DNA of 64,000 nucleotides from Luteitalea pratensis (lineage in GTDB: Bacteria; Acidobacteriota; Vicinamibacteria; Vicinamibacterales; Vicinamibacteraceae): contig NZ_CP015136.1 in assembly GCF_001618865.1 (NCBI RefSeq), positions 4,623,001 to 4,687,000 of the forward strand. Reading direction: 5' to 3'. Under the pieces are notes generated by a model, which worked only from the letters and a program-made list of their open reading frames with translations, had not been told where the DNA came from and did not search any database. The stretch's first letter is position 1, and each line of letters starts with the position of its first letter. The translations under genes and the position numbers were made by a program. Shown here piece by piece: positions 35,824 through 44,724 of the stretch.

Positions 35824-35958
35824 TGCCGCTGGCTCGTCGTTTGCAGGTATCGAGGAGCACGCGGGTGCCCAGCGTGAATTTTCCGGCGTGCGCAGGGCCT
35901 CGCGCCGGCGGCGCCTGGAAGCGTTTCGAAATGCATGTATGACGGACGGACATTGCAC

Positions 35959-37512
35959 ATGCGCGCTCTCGCTGCGCCGCACTGGCTGGAACTGACGGCG
36001 GCGATCACTCTGCTGTTGTGCGGAAGCGCATGTGGCGGGTCGTCGTCGACGCAGACGACTGGGCCCACATCGCTCGACCGTTGCAGTGTCAGCCTCGCGA
36101 ACTCGGCGCCACAGGTCTCAGCCGAGGGGGGCACTGGCACGGTGAACCTGACCATCAACCGCGAGTGTGCCTGGAACGCACGCGCCGGCGCCGAGTGGAT
36201 CGCATTCACGTCCCCCACCAGCGGGCAGGGCAGCGCGACGCTGGCCTTCACCGTGGCGCCCAATCCGCGGGGAACACCGCGGCAGGCCGCACTGACCGTC
36301 AATGAGGGGCGCTCCGACGTGCAGCAGGCCGCTACCCCCTGCCCGTTCACGCTCGATACCGGCGGCAGTGGCTTCCCAGCGGTGGGCGGGACGGTACGTG
36401 TCGGGGTGAACACCCTGGACGACTGCACGTGGACCGCCCAGAGCAGCGCGCCATGGCTGCAGGTCGGAAGCGGCACCGCCCAGGTGGGATCGGCAGCGGT
36501 CACCATCGTGATCGCGGCCAACCAGGGGCCGGCGCGTACCGGCGTCGTCACACTCGGCGGCGCGGTCTGGACTGCGGCCCAGGAGGCGGCGGGGCCGATA
36601 CCCGTCCCGGAACCGCCGGTCGCCGGCGCGCCGCCCTCGCCAACGCCGACGCCACAGCCGGGGCCGACGCCACCCGTCGCTTCGGCGCCAACGCCTGGGC
36701 CTTCGCCCTCGCCATCTCCCGCGCCCGCGCCAACTCCGGGTCAGCCGACGCCGGGCCCGTCGCCGACTCCACCGACGACACCCACGCCGCCAACGACACC
36801 GCCAGCGACCCCGACGCCGTCGCCTGGAGACCCCTCACCTCCGACGCCGACGCCTTCACCGACGCCGACGCCTCAGCCGACGCCTACACCGACGCCTACG
36901 CCGACGCCGACACCAACGCCCCCGACGCCGGCTCCGCCGCCGCCCGAACCACCGCCGCCCGAGCCCGAGCCACCGCCGCCCGCGTGCACCTACGAGGTGA
37001 AGCCGACGGCCATCAGTGCGGCTGCGGAAGGCACCAGCGAGACGATCGCCGTCGATGCCTCGCGCGGCAATTGCGCGTGGACGGCACAGAGCGGCGCGTC
37101 GTGGCTCGTGCTGGAGGGCACCAGTGGTGTCGGTGACGGCGGCGTGACCGTCCGGGTGGAGGCCAATACGGCCGACACGCCACGCACTGGCGCGGTGACC
37201 GTGGCCGCGCAAGTGATTCCGGTGAGCCAGGCGGCCGCACCGGGTGTGGTCGTGGAGGAGGTCCGGCTCGAGGGGCCGGCATCCCAGGTGTCGGGCGCGT
37301 GTCCGACGATTACCTTCCGGGTGGAGGGTCGCCTCATCCGGACCAACGCCGCGACCAACTTCCCCGGCAACCGCTGCGACCGCGTGCGTGACGGCCAGGT
37401 CGTCAACGTGCGTGGGACGCCGCAGCGGGATGGGTCGGTGCTGGCGACCCGCGTACAAACGAACGGAAGCGGATCACAGGAAGAGGGCGGCGGCGTTGAT
37501 GCCCTGCGCTGA
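35959..37512 (+). CDS. BACON-domain lipoprotein with long Pro/Thr linker
   Basis: Protein of 517 residues. The signal ends in [10 protein letters not shown], a lipobox. BACON-like Ig modules occupy about 35-210 and repeat once after the linker, around 345-430 ([16 protein letters not shown]; the recurrent W-T-A-Q-S-x-A-P/S-W core is visible three times). Between them lie about 130 residues of Pro-Thr-Pro repeats. The C-terminal 70 residues ([23 protein letters not shown]) resemble a DUF5666-type beta module. BACON domains are thought to bind carbohydrate or mucin-like glycans. It overlaps the start of the next gene by 14 bases. Confidence 0.82.
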   Translation: MRALAAPHWLELTAAITLLLCGSACGGSSSTQTTGPTSLDRCSVSLANSAPQVSAEGGTGTVNLTINRECAWNARAGAEWIAFTSPTSGQGSATLAFTVAPNPRGTPRQAALTVNEGRSDVQQAATPCPFTLDTGGSGFPAVGGTVRVGVNTLDDCTWTAQSSAPWLQVGSGTAQVGSAAVTIVIAANQGPARTGVVTLGGAVWTAAQEAAGPIPVPEPPVAGAPPSPTPTPQPGPTPPVASAPTPGPSPSPSPAPAPTPGQPTPGPSPTPPTTPTPPTTPPATPTPSPGDPSPPTPTPSPTPTPQPTPTPTPTPTPTPTPPTPAPPPPEPPPPEPEPPPPACTYEVKPTAISAAAEGTSETIAVDASRGNCAWTAQSGASWLVLEGTSGVGDGGVTVRVEANTADTPRTGAVTVAAQVIPVSQAAAPGVVVEEVRLEGPASQVSGACPTITFRVEGRLIRTNAATNFPGNRCDRVRDGQVVNVRGTPQRDGSVLATRVQTNGSGSQEEGGGVDALR

Positions 37513-38710
37513 GGGAGGTGTGCGTCGATCCGGTCGCATCGGCGCGGCCGTCGCGTGCCTGCTGCTGGTGGCACTTCCACGTCACGCGGCGGCGCAGCAG
37601 GCCCCACTGGCGGACGTGCTCTCGTTCCTGCTCACCAACCGAGGCGTGCAGAGCGGAGATTTCGAGCGTGACGTCGCGGCTGCTCGGGCGACCGCTGACA
37701 CGATGAGCCGGCTCCTGCTCATCCAACTCTCGACCCAGCCAGTCAGCGCCGCCTCGCCTGGATTCGTTTACAGGCTGAACCCGGCGCTGGGCGCGCCGCA
37801 GCGCGCCAGCGCAAGCTTCGGTCCGTTCTTCACCGAACGCAGCCTGACGACCGGCGCTGGCCGGCTCACGCTGGGCGCCTCATTCACCGCGCGTCGCTAC
37901 ACCACCCTCGACGGTCGCGATCTCGATGACGGCACGTTCGTCACCAGCGGCAACCAGTTCCGCGACGAATCCGCACCGTTCGACGCCGAGACGCTGTCGA
38001 TGACGCTCGAGAGCCAGACGCTCACGGCCAGCGCTACCTATGGGTTGCACGATCGCGTCGATCTCGGCGTGGTCGTGCCGTTTGTGACGATCGATCTCCG
38101 CGGACAGCGCACCAACACGTATCGCGGCTCGTCCGACGTGCAGGCCACCGCCGACGCGACGGCCAGTGGCATCGGCGACGTGGCCGTTCGTGGCAAGGTG
38201 CGGCTGCTCGGCGAGCACGGCAGCGGCCTGGCGTCCATCGCGGAAGTGCAACTGCCCACGGGTCGCGACGAGGATCTACTTGGCGCAGGAAGTACGTCGG
38301 CGTTGGTGGCAATGGTCGTGTCGGGCGAGGCTGGCGTGATCGCTGGCCATGGCACCGTCGGCGCGACGCTTGGCGGACTCTCGCCCGGGTTCCAGTACCG
38401 TGGCGCATTCACCGCCAATGTGGCGCGTCAGCTCACGCTGGTGGGCGAACTGATCGGTCGAACCGTCGACGCAGCGGGGCGTGTCGCGCTGACCCGGGTG
38501 CCGCACCCGACCATCGTGGGCGTCGACACGCTGCGGCTGCTACCCGAGGGCGACTCCACACAGAATGCGCAGGCGGTCGTCGGCGCGAAGTGGAACATCG
38601 CGCGGACCTGGCTGCTCGGCGCGCACCTGATCCTGCCGCTCACCGACGAAGGCCTGAAGCCGTCGCGCGCCTTCGTCATCGGGCTCGAGTACTCTCTCGC
38701 GGGACGCTGA
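37499..38710 (+). CDS. Probable outer-membrane transporter-like beta-barrel
   Basis: Protein of 403 residues with a signal peptide ending LPRHAAAQQ. The remainder alternates amphipathic strands every 10-14 residues ([69 protein letters not shown]). It ends in a strand with a terminal aromatic region, GLEYSLAGR. The pattern matches the MetA-pathway phenol-degradation/transporter barrel family. Co-transcribed with the BACON lipoprotein. Cargo unknown. Confidence 0.75.
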   Translation: MPCAEGGVRRSGRIGAAVACLLLVALPRHAAAQQAPLADVLSFLLTNRGVQSGDFERDVAAARATADTMSRLLLIQLSTQPVSAASPGFVYRLNPALGAPQRASASFGPFFTERSLTTGAGRLTLGASFTARRYTTLDGRDLDDGTFVTSGNQFRDESAPFDAETLSMTLESQTLTASATYGLHDRVDLGVVVPFVTIDLRGQRTNTYRGSSDVQATADATASGIGDVAVRGKVRLLGEHGSGLASIAEVQLPTGRDEDLLGAGSTSALVAMVVSGEAGVIAGHGTVGATLGGLSPGFQYRGAFTANVARQLTLVGELIGRTVDAAGRVALTRVPHPTIVGVDTLRLLPEGDSTQNAQAVVGAKWNIARTWLLGAHLILPLTDEGLKPSRAFVIGLEYSLAGR

Positions 38711-39860
38711 TGTTCGCCGAGGCGATCCGCCAGTTGGCGTCCCGACTTTTCTCGAGTTCGAACCGCCAGGCCCTCGCCTCGGTGCGCGGACTCTGATCGC
38801 CAGCCCGCGGCACGTATGTCGTCGCACCGCGACACGCGGCCCGCGCACGCAAGCCATCGACGGCGATGTCGCAATCGTCGAACGTGACGCGTTGCGACCG
38901 CAACTCCGCAAATGCGCGCCCCAGCGCGCGTGCATCGACCGACGGCCAGACCGCACGCGCCGCGGCTGCGTCCAGCCGCGAGTACGCGGCGCCGTAGCGC
39001 GACAGCGCCTCTCGGACCGAGGCGACTTCGAGAGCGGCGGGCACCGCTGCACTCGCGGTCATCTCCGTCGCGGCGGCATGCGTCGTCGGCTCGGCCGCAA
39101 GAGGCGTCTCCCTGATCACCTCGCGCGCCGGGATCGCCGATGCGAGCATCGGAGCACTGTCGTGAAGGCCCGGGGCCGGGACCGCTGCCGCCTCGAGCGT
39201 GGCCGGCACGATGACCGGGGGAACCTCGATCGGTGGCGGCGCATCGCGTCTGTCGCGCTCCACTGTCGCATCAGTCGCGGGACTCACGCCGAGCGCTGGC
39301 ACGACGCCAGGCGTCGCCAAGGCAACGACCAGCCGCGGATACTGTTCGCCCGGCGCGTGCCGAGGCAGCGCCGATGCGGCGCGTGCCGCTCGCTCCCGCT
39401 CCGCAGCACTGCCGGTGGTCGCGGCCAGCGAATGCGTCGAGGGACTGTCGGTCGTGAGGGCCGGCGCGACGTTGGTTGTCGCCCGGGCAGGCACACTCAG
39501 GAGAGGCGGATCGGCAACGGCGGTTTCTGCGACCCGGGCTGTGCGCAGCAACGTGGGAGTGGCCACGGCGAGGACGGCAGACGCCGCTACTGCGAAGGTC
39601 CAGCGGCCAGGGCGCCGGCGCGCCGCGATCGGAGCAGCGCGCTGTGGCTCATGATGGGGGGCGTCGACGGCGTCAGGGCCGCGAGATGGCGGGATTGGAC
39701 GCGGCTGCCGCAGCCACGCGTGCAGATCTCCCCCGCCGGCGCTGATCACGTCGACACACGAGATGGCGTCGAGATCGGCCGCCGACGGGGGCCACCGCAA
39801 GTCTGCGGCGTCTCCGTCGGCGTCATGATCCTGCGCCCGCGCGGCGGGTCCTGGTGTCAC
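38676..39860 (-). CDS. Membrane protein with C-terminal NTF2-like domain
   Basis: Protein of 394 residues, GTG start. A short cytoplasmic N-terminus (about 1-85, Pro/Arg-rich) precedes one transmembrane helix (FAVAASAVLAVATPTLL, about 90-106). A long Ala/Pro-rich periplasmic linker follows. A C-terminal SnoaL/NTF2-like domain (about 275-390) shows VREALSRYGAAYSRLDAAAARAVWP and WRFELEKSRDANWRIAS. It converges on and overlaps the barrel gene by 35 bases. Architecture is reminiscent of periplasmic adaptor proteins; role unknown. Confidence 0.7.
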   Translation of the reverse strand: MTPGPAARAQDHDADGDAADLRWPPSAADLDAISCVDVISAGGGDLHAWLRQPRPIPPSRGPDAVDAPHHEPQRAAPIAARRRPGRWTFAVAASAVLAVATPTLLRTARVAETAVADPPLLSVPARATTNVAPALTTDSPSTHSLAATTGSAAERERAARAASALPRHAPGEQYPRLVVALATPGVVPALGVSPATDATVERDRRDAPPPIEVPPVIVPATLEAAAVPAPGLHDSAPMLASAIPAREVIRETPLAAEPTTHAAATEMTASAAVPAALEVASVREALSRYGAAYSRLDAAAARAVWPSVDARALGRAFAELRSQRVTFDDCDIAVDGLRARAACRGATTYVPRAGDQSPRTEARAWRFELEKSRDANWRIASANISVPRESTRAR

Positions 39861-39864
39861 ACGA

Positions 39865-41238
39865 TCACACGCCCTGCACGCCGGTCGGAGATGACGGTGT
39901 CGACGACGTGGTGCTCGTCAAATCGTCGGCCACCTCCTGGACCTTTTCGCGCACCTGGTCTTTCAGTTGCTGCGCCGAGTCGCTCGCCCGATCGATCAGC
40001 GCGTCACGGGACGCTCCCATCACCTGATTCTCTGCGCGCGTACGGGGCATCGTCAAGCCGACCACCGCGCCGGCCGCCACAGCGGCGATGCCGACGGCGA
40101 GCGGATTCTCCTGCAACCAGTGATCGAACTGCGTTGACGTCTGGCGTGAGACCTGGCCGGCGCGAAGACGGGCCGAACGAACCGTGCCGCTCACCTGTTC
40201 GCCGAGGGCGCTGGCCTTTTCGCGGGCCGTCTCGCCAAGCGCACTGGCCTTGTCGCGCGCCTGCTCACCGAGGGCGCTGGCTTTCTCGCGTGCCTGCTCG
40301 CCAAGTGCCGTGGCTCGTTCGCGCGCCTGTTCGCCAAGCGCGGTGGCCTTTTCGCGGGCCTGCCGCCCCAGGTCGCGGGCGGCATCGCTGACGCGCTCAG
40401 TCGTCGACGCGCCGGAGATGTCTTCGTCGTCGTAGCCCGCGTAGGCCTCCGAGCGTACCCGGTAGTCGTCGGCCATCACCGACGAGCGGCGATTCCAGAG
40501 CATGTAGCCGATGCTCGCCGCCGCGATGGAGGCCGGAAGCGGGTTGTCGCGCAGCAAGCGCATCCAGCCGCCATCCTGCCAACGTCCACCATTGCGATCG
40601 TCGTTGTAATCGAGAGACGCCTGGTCACGTCTGTAGCCGCTCGTGCTCATCGGATCGTCGTCCCAGTTGTACATGTCTTCGCTGCTCCATGTCTGCCGGC
40701 TCGAAGCGCGGCGCATCAACCACCAGGCGAGGACCACACCGGCGCCCGCGAGGACGATCGGTACCGGGCGCTCGCGCACCTGTTCCACCATGGGTCCGGC
40801 GGCTTCCTGGGCGCGCCGGGCCACCTGCGTGGCCGTGTCCCCAGCGGACCCGACCAGTTGCTGCACGCGGCCGACGGTGGCCTCCCGCACCGACTCGCGC
40901 GCCTGCTGCGCGAGGTGCTGCGGGCTGAGTCGCTCCTGCAACTCGTTGATGGTCTGGCTCATGTCCTCGCGCGTCCGCTCGATCTGCTCGCGGATCACGT
41001 CGGGATCGTCGCTGCTCGGCGTGGCGAAGGCTCCCGTCCCACTGGCAGCGGTCACCCCCGGCGGGATCGTCGCGTCGATGCGATCGCCCGTGACACCCGG
41101 CCCCAGGTCCGCGGTGGTCACGCGACGCGGGACATCGACGTCATCGAGTTCGGTCGCAGCCAACGAGGCCGCGACCGGCTGATCCGGTGCGAGCAGCGAT
41201 CCGACCGGACGGGTTACCTGGTCTCGTTCTTCAGCCAC
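39865..41238 (-). CDS. DUF3618 protein with tandem 11-residue repeats
   Basis: Protein of 457 residues; GTG at 41238 chosen because earlier codons overlap the holin-like gene. DUF3618 (IREQIERTREDMSQTINELQ) sits near 85-110. Single hydrophobic segments occur near 165 (VPIVLAGAGVVLAWWL), 240 and 390. Between them, about 285-345, five copies of an 11-residue motif of the type AREKASALGEQ run in tandem (DNA 40198-40365). Such 11-mers resemble LEA group 3 repeats, which form amphipathic helices on membranes during desiccation. It is the last of three genes for envelope proteins. Stress role inferred. Confidence 0.8.
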   Translation of the reverse strand: MAEERDQVTRPVGSLLAPDQPVAASLAATELDDVDVPRRVTTADLGPGVTGDRIDATIPPGVTAASGTGAFATPSSDDPDVIREQIERTREDMSQTINELQERLSPQHLAQQARESVREATVGRVQQLVGSAGDTATQVARRAQEAAGPMVEQVRERPVPIVLAGAGVVLAWWLMRRASSRQTWSSEDMYNWDDDPMSTSGYRRDQASLDYNDDRNGGRWQDGGWMRLLRDNPLPASIAAASIGYMLWNRRSSVMADDYRVRSEAYAGYDDEDISGASTTERVSDAARDLGRQAREKATALGEQARERATALGEQAREKASALGEQARDKASALGETAREKASALGEQVSGTVRSARLRAGQVSRQTSTQFDHWLQENPLAVGIAAVAAGAVVGLTMPRTRAENQVMGASRDALIDRASDSAQQLKDQVREKVQEVADDLTSTTSSTPSSPTGVQGV

Positions 41239-41606
41239 TGTGCGGTCTCCTTGATCGAATCGATCGTTTCCACCGGCGCCATCGGCTGCCGCAGCTTGCG
41301 CAGCCCGCTGCGCACGAGCACGTAGCCCACGGCGGCAAGCAACACCGCGGTCAGGCCCGCGGCCGCCCACGCATCGAGTCCGAACTGCACGAGCAACAGG
41401 ACGATGGTGGCGGTAAAGGTCAACAAGGCCGCATTGACCACTGCCCCGCCGGCGCCAAGCATGGCGCCGGCACGTCCGGCCTGCGTGGCCTTCTGGGACA
41501 GCTCCGTCTTCGCCAGTTGCACTTCCTGGCGTATGAGGAGCGAGGTCTTCTGCGACAGGTCGGCGAAAAGGTCACCAAGCGATCGCTCTGGCCGTGGCGT
41601 GTCCAT
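41214..41606 (-). CDS. Holin-like membrane protein (DUF1469/Actino-holin type)
   Basis: Protein of 130 residues with an amphipathic start (LGDLFADLSQKTSLLIRQEVQLAKTEL) and two transmembrane helices (about 55-78 and 82-105), followed by a short charged tail. This is the layout of the 'phage holin family/DUF1469' proteins common in non-phage loci. The ATG at 41606 is chosen by the domain start. It overlaps the DUF3618 gene by 25 bases and follows the YtxH-like gene by 26 bases. Confidence 0.82.
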   Translation of the reverse strand: MDTPRPERSLGDLFADLSQKTSLLIRQEVQLAKTELSQKATQAGRAGAMLGAGGAVVNAALLTFTATIVLLLVQFGLDAWAAAGLTAVLLAAVGYVLVRSGLRKLRQPMAPVETIDSIKETAQWLKNETR

Positions 41607-41632
41607 GGAGTTCCTCCCGGGCAGGTCGCGCA

Positions 41633-42298
41633 TCAGCTGGTGATGCCCCGTGCAGGATCAGTCGAGATGCCGCCTCCCATGCTCGAGACACTGCCGTAGC
41701 TGCCGTAGTTGCTGCCATAGTCCGCGCCGCGCGTGATGCCCGTGTCACCGAAATCGGAGTCGCGGTGGCCGAGGCTGCTGTCGCCGTACTGCGCCTCGCC
41801 GGAGCTCTTCAGGAAACGCGCCAGCGCGATCCCGAGGACGAACGCCCCACCGACGAATGCGGTCGGGTTTCGGCGAGCGAATCTCTCTGCGTCACGCACC
41901 ATGTCGGCCGGATCCTTGTCGCGCATCCGGTCGGCGAAGAGCTGGATCTGATCCACGGCCTTGTCGGCATACGTGGAAAGCGTCTGGTTCTCGGCGCGCA
42001 GGTGCTCGCTCGCCTGCCGGATCGCGGAGGCCACCGACCCCAACCCTTCGGCCGCGCGCGCCTTCTGTTCGTTCACGCGTGTCGAGGCCTCCTGCTTGAC
42101 CTGATCAATCACGCCGGCGGCTCGGGGGAACTCGCGAGTCGCACGCTGCGTCGAGACTCCGATCGTGCCGAACCCGTCGTCCGCGCCGAAGCCGCTGGTG
42201 GTCGTACCCGGGCCACTACCGAGCCCCGTCTCACCAGGCAGTTCTGTCGTGATGCCGGACCCCGTCGGGCCTGCGGGCATTACTTTTTGTGTCGCCAT
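41633..42298 (-). CDS. YtxH/apolipoprotein-like membrane-associated protein
   Basis: Protein of 221 residues. The Gly/Thr-rich N-terminus (1-50) is followed by a long amphipathic helix (about 60-130, VIDQVKQEASTRVNEQKARA) and a short hydrophobic helix (AFVGGAFVLGIALARFL, near 150). The tail is Gly/Ser/Tyr-rich. It is the first gene of the three-gene envelope cluster. The 306 bases upstream (42299-42604) contain no gene; the cluster promoter should be there, but I see no clear consensus. Confidence 0.7.
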   Translation of the reverse strand: MATQKVMPAGPTGSGITTELPGETGLGSGPGTTTSGFGADDGFGTIGVSTQRATREFPRAAGVIDQVKQEASTRVNEQKARAAEGLGSVASAIRQASEHLRAENQTLSTYADKAVDQIQLFADRMRDKDPADMVRDAERFARRNPTAFVGGAFVLGIALARFLKSSGEAQYGDSSLGHRDSDFGDTGITRGADYGSNYGSYGSVSSMGGGISTDPARGITS

Positions 42299-42604
42299 TC
42301 GCTGCGTCTCCTGTGATGTGTGTCCGCCCGGGCGCCAGCAAGCGGCCGGCACGTGTTCATTGCCATCACTCAAAGGAAGAACCGTGCCAGCGGGCGCGCG
42401 GCGGCCAACCGCGTTTACGGCGCTTTGGACGTTCGGGATGCAGTGGCCTCGACGTCAGTTGCAGTGGTACACCACACTCGTCCTTGCATCGGGCACTCAT
42501 CTGGACCTCGCGTCCCCCGTGAGTTGACGGGTTGGCCCGTGAAACTCCCGAAGCCAGACTGTCGCCAAAGGCAACACTGCAGTGCGCGAGTGCCGCAAGG
42601 ACCG

Positions 42605-44620
42605 CTAGTGGAACAGCCCGCGGATCTTGCGTGCAAGCCCTGCGGTCCATCCCTCGATGGTGCGCGTGACCTGCTGCCGCAGCGTGCCCTTGTGGACGGG
42701 ACAGAGCTGGTCGGGCGACGCGTCGCCGCGCTTGAGGTATTCGGTGTAGACCGGGCAGCTGGCCACCGGCCGCTTGTACGAGACGCGGCACAGTGTTTCC
42801 TCGCGCAAGCCCGAGGGCCGGTCGAAGGCCCCGGGGGGCCGCACGCGTGCCGCCCGGCGCATGAAGTCGGACCAGATGGGCAGCGCGTACCGCGCGCCGT
42901 ACGCCTCCCGGCCGATGGTCGCCGGCTGATCGAAGCCGACCCAGACACCCACGACCAGCGACGACGAGAAGCCGACAAACCACGCGTCCTTGAAGTCATC
43001 GGTGGTGCCGGTCTTGCCACCCACCGCGAAACGCACGCCCATGCGCCGGGCATCCGACGCAGTTCCGCGATCGACCACGTCCTGCAGCATGGACACCATC
43101 TGGTAGGCGACTTCCGGCGCGATCACGTTCTCGCGCACGACGGGATTCGTGAACGCCACACTCCCGTCTTCGTCCAGAATCCGGAGGATGCCGCGAGGCC
43201 GCACCGACCGGCCGCCGTTGGGGAACATCGCGAAGGCGGTCGTGAGTTCCAGCGGTGTCACCAGGCCGGTGCCGAGCGACAACGACGGCACGTTCGGCAG
43301 GTCGCGCAACCCGGCGTCGCCGGCAACCCGCATCACCCGGCGTGTGCCGACGCGCTGTTGCAACACCGTCGCGGCGCGGTTGTTCGATTCGATGAGGGCG
43401 GCCCGCAGCGTCAATGCCGGCGCGGTCTGCCCTGTCGAGTTCTCCGGAGCCCATTCGTCGGGGCCCTGCGGCGTGATCGCATCGAGCCCGTCGAGGATCG
43501 ATACGGGGGAGAAGCCCTGCTCGAGCGCGGCTGCGAAGAGCAGTGGCTTGAAGGCGGACCCTGGCTGGCGGCGGCTGCGCGTCGCGCGGTTGAAGGGGTA
43601 CTTCGCCGGGTCACGGCCGCCGACCAGCGCCAGCACATCGCCCGTGTCCGGATCCATCGCGACGAGGGCCGCCTGCAGGTCGCGCTTGCCGAAGCGACCG
43701 AGTCCCTCCCTCACGACGCGATCGGCGGCTTCCTGCAGCGGCGCGACGATCGTGGTGTCGACACGCCATTCCGGCGGATGGTCCCCGCCCAGCGTGTCCC
43801 TGAACAGCTGGCGAATGTACGCCCTGGCGTACGCGTCTGACGCGGTGCTCGTCGGCTCGTACGGCCGCACGCGCAATCGGGCGCGCCTGGCGGCACGTTG
43901 GTCGGCGTCGGTGATGAAACCGGCCTCGCGCATGCGCGCCAGCACGACGTGGCTACGCTCGAGCGCCCGCGGAAGGTTGGACCACGGCGACAGCGCCGCC
44001 GGCGCCCGCGCCAGTCCGGCGATGAACGCGCTCTCGGCCAGGGACAGCGATTCGGCAGGCTTGCCGAACACCCGCCGCGCCATCGGCTCGACGCCGTACA
44101 CGCCGGCGCTCAAGTAGATGCGGTTCAGGTACAGCTCGAGGATCTGCGCCTTGCTCAGCTGCAGTTCCAGCTGCACCGAGAGGATCGCCTCGCGCAGCTT
44201 GCGCGTATAGCTCTTGCGGTTGGAGAGAAACAGCGTGCGCGCGAGCTGCTGGGTGATCGTGCTCGCCCCCTCGCTACGCCCGGTCATCGTGTTGCGGTAG
44301 ACGGCGCGACCCAGGCCGATCGGATCGAGGCCGGGATGCACGTAGAAGCGATGGTCCTCGACGGCGATGAAGGCCTGCTGGAGGTACGGCGTGATCCGGG
44401 CAAGCGGCACATCCTGGCGCTGCTCGTCGAGGCGGAACCAGCGCTTGCCGTCGGCCGTGTGGAACCACGTGTCGCCCACGCCGCGCGTCAGCCTGTGCAC
44501 GGCCCAGGTCTGCTTCCATATCCAGGCCGTGAACAGCACGCCCACCAGGAGCCCGGCCTGGACGATCAGCCGGACACTGCGGTCCTGCGCCGTCAGCCAC
44601 GCGCGACCCCTTCGAATCAC
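42605..44620 (-). CDS. Class A penicillin-binding protein (glycosyltransferase/transpeptidase)
   Basis: Bifunctional peptidoglycan synthase of 671 residues. N-terminal membrane anchor (about 18-36). The GT51 domain has EDHRFYVHPGLD (catalytic Glu), GASTITQQLARTLFL and RKLREAILSVQLE. The transpeptidase domain has S-x-x-K as SAFKP, SNN, and KTGTT. A short Cys-containing tail (LCRVSYKRPVASCPVY) follows. GTG start at 44620. It stands alone. The M13 peptidase gene is divergent, about 100 bases away. Confidence 0.95.
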   Translation of the reverse strand: MIRRGRAWLTAQDRSVRLIVQAGLLVGVLFTAWIWKQTWAVHRLTRGVGDTWFHTADGKRWFRLDEQRQDVPLARITPYLQQAFIAVEDHRFYVHPGLDPIGLGRAVYRNTMTGRSEGASTITQQLARTLFLSNRKSYTRKLREAILSVQLELQLSKAQILELYLNRIYLSAGVYGVEPMARRVFGKPAESLSLAESAFIAGLARAPAALSPWSNLPRALERSHVVLARMREAGFITDADQRAARRARLRVRPYEPTSTASDAYARAYIRQLFRDTLGGDHPPEWRVDTTIVAPLQEAADRVVREGLGRFGKRDLQAALVAMDPDTGDVLALVGGRDPAKYPFNRATRSRRQPGSAFKPLLFAAALEQGFSPVSILDGLDAITPQGPDEWAPENSTGQTAPALTLRAALIESNNRAATVLQQRVGTRRVMRVAGDAGLRDLPNVPSLSLGTGLVTPLELTTAFAMFPNGGRSVRPRGILRILDEDGSVAFTNPVVRENVIAPEVAYQMVSMLQDVVDRGTASDARRMGVRFAVGGKTGTTDDFKDAWFVGFSSSLVVGVWVGFDQPATIGREAYGARYALPIWSDFMRRAARVRPPGAFDRPSGLREETLCRVSYKRPVASCPVYTEYLKRGDASPDQLCPVHKGTLRQQVTRTIEGWTAGLARKIRGLFH

Positions 44621-44724
44621 CCTCCTAGTGTCGCATCAGGACGCTGGCGCGCGACGACGTGGGTCGAGGCTGGGCCGCCTCGGGAGGCGTCGTACCATGA
44701 ACGGCTCAAGGAGATCGATTGCCA

